Positions 62,660 to 64,000 of a stretch of DNA of 64,000 nt are shown piece after piece. Made by a program: the position numbers and the translations under genes. Below the pieces are notes generated by a model. That model searched no databases. It worked only from the letters and a program-made list of their open reading frames with translations, and was not told the DNA's origin. Origin of the DNA: Ascarosepion bandense (taxonomy: Eukaryota; Mollusca; Cephalopoda; Sepiida; Sepiidae); the NCBI GenBank assembly GCA_037127315.1, contig JBBBDQ010000350.1:4910001-4974000 (forward strand), given 5' to 3'. How positions within the stretch are numbered: position 1 is the first letter of the stretch; each line of letters opens with the position of its first letter.

Positions 62660-62760
62660 AAATATTCAAACGGTCTACAATATAATTGTATTCAACACTT
62701 TTAATACAAATGCGCACTGGTCTAATTTTATTATGACCGAAAACTAAGTAATTAAACAAT

Positions 62761-62809
<49 letters not shown>

Positions 62810-63466
62810 CATATTTATCTGTACTTGTGTGTGTATACTAATATAGGTTTGTATGTGTATATACTCGTCTATTCGTCAATATATGGATGTCTACAGATTT
62901 GTATATATGTGTGATTCCATACCTTGTCCTTGTTTAATATCTGAATACTTTTATAATAATCTTTATTAAAATTAGAATTTAAAATAATAATAATTTAATT
63001 AAACTTATAATTTAAAATTCGCAAAAAAATAAAGTGAATCTAATAGTCGATCAATAATGCTGATTTTTATTTGAATAGAATATTAAGATTAATGCCATAA
63101 TAAATTGTTTTTAGAGTCTGTTCTTTTATTCTTCAAATTAGAAATTACTTTATTTTGATTAATCTACACTGTCTATATAACAATGCTTCTCTGGTTATAT
63201 ATATATATATACTTGATTATTTGACGACATAATTATTGCAAAAAAGTAAAATAGTATGGCACTGTTAAAAAGCAGACATACGGTAAGAGTTTTCATAACT
63301 GGTAGTAAAGTTTAATAACTAGTAGTAAAGATCCGATGCTGCTTCGATATTGTCTTTCTCTTTCTCCATGAGCTTTACAGAGGGAAGTACATACATACAT
63401 ATATATAATATATATATATAGCATAATGACAATCAACGTATACTGTCTTAATATGTATAGGAAGCA
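62660..63466. other. (TA)n at 62763-62806, otherwise unassigned
   Basis: AT-rich; short TA runs also at 63197-63210 and 63400-63420. No gene or known repeat. Confidence 0.4.
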
Positions 63467-63896
63467 CTGCTAAAAAGTTGTAAGTTAAAAATCTATTTGT
63501 TTGACAGTATTTATTTATTTCTATTATTATATACAGACCGGCCTCGGCCTTTCATCAGAAACAAATGACTTTAAAATTTAAACTAGAAGCAGAGTCTGAA
63601 TATTTTTAAACGTAAATCTAACTGTAATAATACTTTTAAATGTTGTTTTAAAGAAAGATTTTTCAAGTGTATCTAAAAATGTTTGACTATTGAAATATTT
63701 ATAACGATTCAAATTACCTAAGTCCCTATTTGACCCTAGCCTATTACAGTTAGATTTACGTTTTAGAATATTCAGACTCTGTTGCTTTCTGCATCACGTG
63801 ACGGACGCTTCCCGCGACGGACGCTTCCCGCGACGGACGCTTCTAGTTTAAATTTTAAAAACTTGTTTCCGATGAAAGGCCTGAGGCCGGTCTGAA

Positions 63897-63933
<37 letters not shown>

Positions 63934-63991
63934 GAAATAAATAAATACTGTCAAATAAAAAGTACATTTTTAACTTACAACTTTTTAGTAG
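63467..63991. mobile_element. Large fold-back with ~180-bp arms and GC-rich insert
   Basis: The left arm 63467-63645 and right arm about 63738-63991 are reverse complements (CTAAAAAGTTGTAAGTTAAA, GACAGTATTTATTTATTTCT, CAGACCGGCCTCGGCC on the left). The right arm has two extras: an expanded (TA)n at 63901-63931 and, at about 63784-63843, a GC-rich block with GACGGACGCTTCCCGC repeated in tandem. The left arm has neither. The loop is about 92 bp. Non-coding. Confidence 0.9.
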
Positions 63992-64000
63992 TTTTTTATA

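Noticed and set aside
1..64000. A bacterial or viral gene system
   Set aside because: No operonic gene runs, ribosome binding sites or phage modules; all reverse transcriptase fragments fit non-LTR retrotransposons.

Overview
The window looks like a gene-poor intergenic or intronic stretch of an animal nuclear genome, most likely a mollusc and probably a cephalopod (octopus-like). Grounds seen in the sequence: an AT-rich background with long CA/GT, TA, GA and CTA microsatellites, many decayed APE-type LINEs, tRNA-derived and 5S rRNA-derived SINEs, Helitron-like ends, mariner/Tc1 ends, and no bacterial-style operons or Shine-Dalgarno sites. The 5S-derived SINE heads keep the 5S wording I know from molluscs (ACCGGTTCTCG, GATCACCGAAGTTAAGCAAC). 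The species assignment is inference.

No intact host gene, exon series, tRNA gene or functional rRNA gene could be supported. Nearly everything recognisable is transposon debris. The main families are: (1) a jockey/CR1-group LINE, about 16 pieces, with a 3' end that reads CACATCAGTGGCGTTACCGC then TGCTCGGGGTGATACGATT plus A-tail; (2) an RTE-type LINE, about 9 pieces, ending in CATAGAAGAAG-type tails; (3) a third LINE family near 48.7-49.4 kb; (4) a Helitron-like non-autonomous family (TCTAAACTTATTTATAAATG ... CCCGAGCAACGCCGGGC ... CTAG), six clear copies plus one divergent; (5) SINE-A (tRNA-derived, about 300 bp, several copies with clean target duplications), its 5S-headed chimeric form, and two other tRNA-like SINEs; (6) one 1.29-kb mariner with a broken transposase; (7) Tc1-like inverted ends; (8) a Ty3/Gypsy integrase tail and a 240-bp solo LTR with a perfect ATTAT duplication.

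Layout. 0-7 kb: LINE 3' ends, a TIR-bounded element, a degenerate 50-bp minisatellite and a TA-flanked fold-back. 7-13 kb: a 13-bp satellite, CA-rich duplications, a fold-back and a Tc1-like inverted-end cluster. 13-18 kb: RTE remnants, SINE-A copies and a LINE inserted inside a Helitron. 18-31 kb: 5S/tRNA chimeric SINEs, TA palindromes, Helitrons and an RTE piece. 31-40 kb: Gypsy remnant, LINEs, a 72-bp minisatellite, solo LTR and mariner. 41.3-43.8 kb: a strongly strand-asymmetric polypurine tract. 43.8-50 kb: the best-preserved LINE reverse transcriptases. 51.4-55.8 kb: a three-layer nest (LINE in LINE in RTE). 56-60 kb: more nesting, an unidentified ORF inside a LINE, and a 193-codon ORF. 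60-64 kb: AT-rich DNA, a 5S SINE and two long palindromes.

The most unusual patterns are the repeated association of long fold-back palindromes with (TA)n tracts, the chimeric 5S-tRNA SINE, and the three-layer nest. I found no convincing new protein-coding system. The two ORFs at 56.3 and 59.0 kb are the only places where unrecognised protein is plausible.
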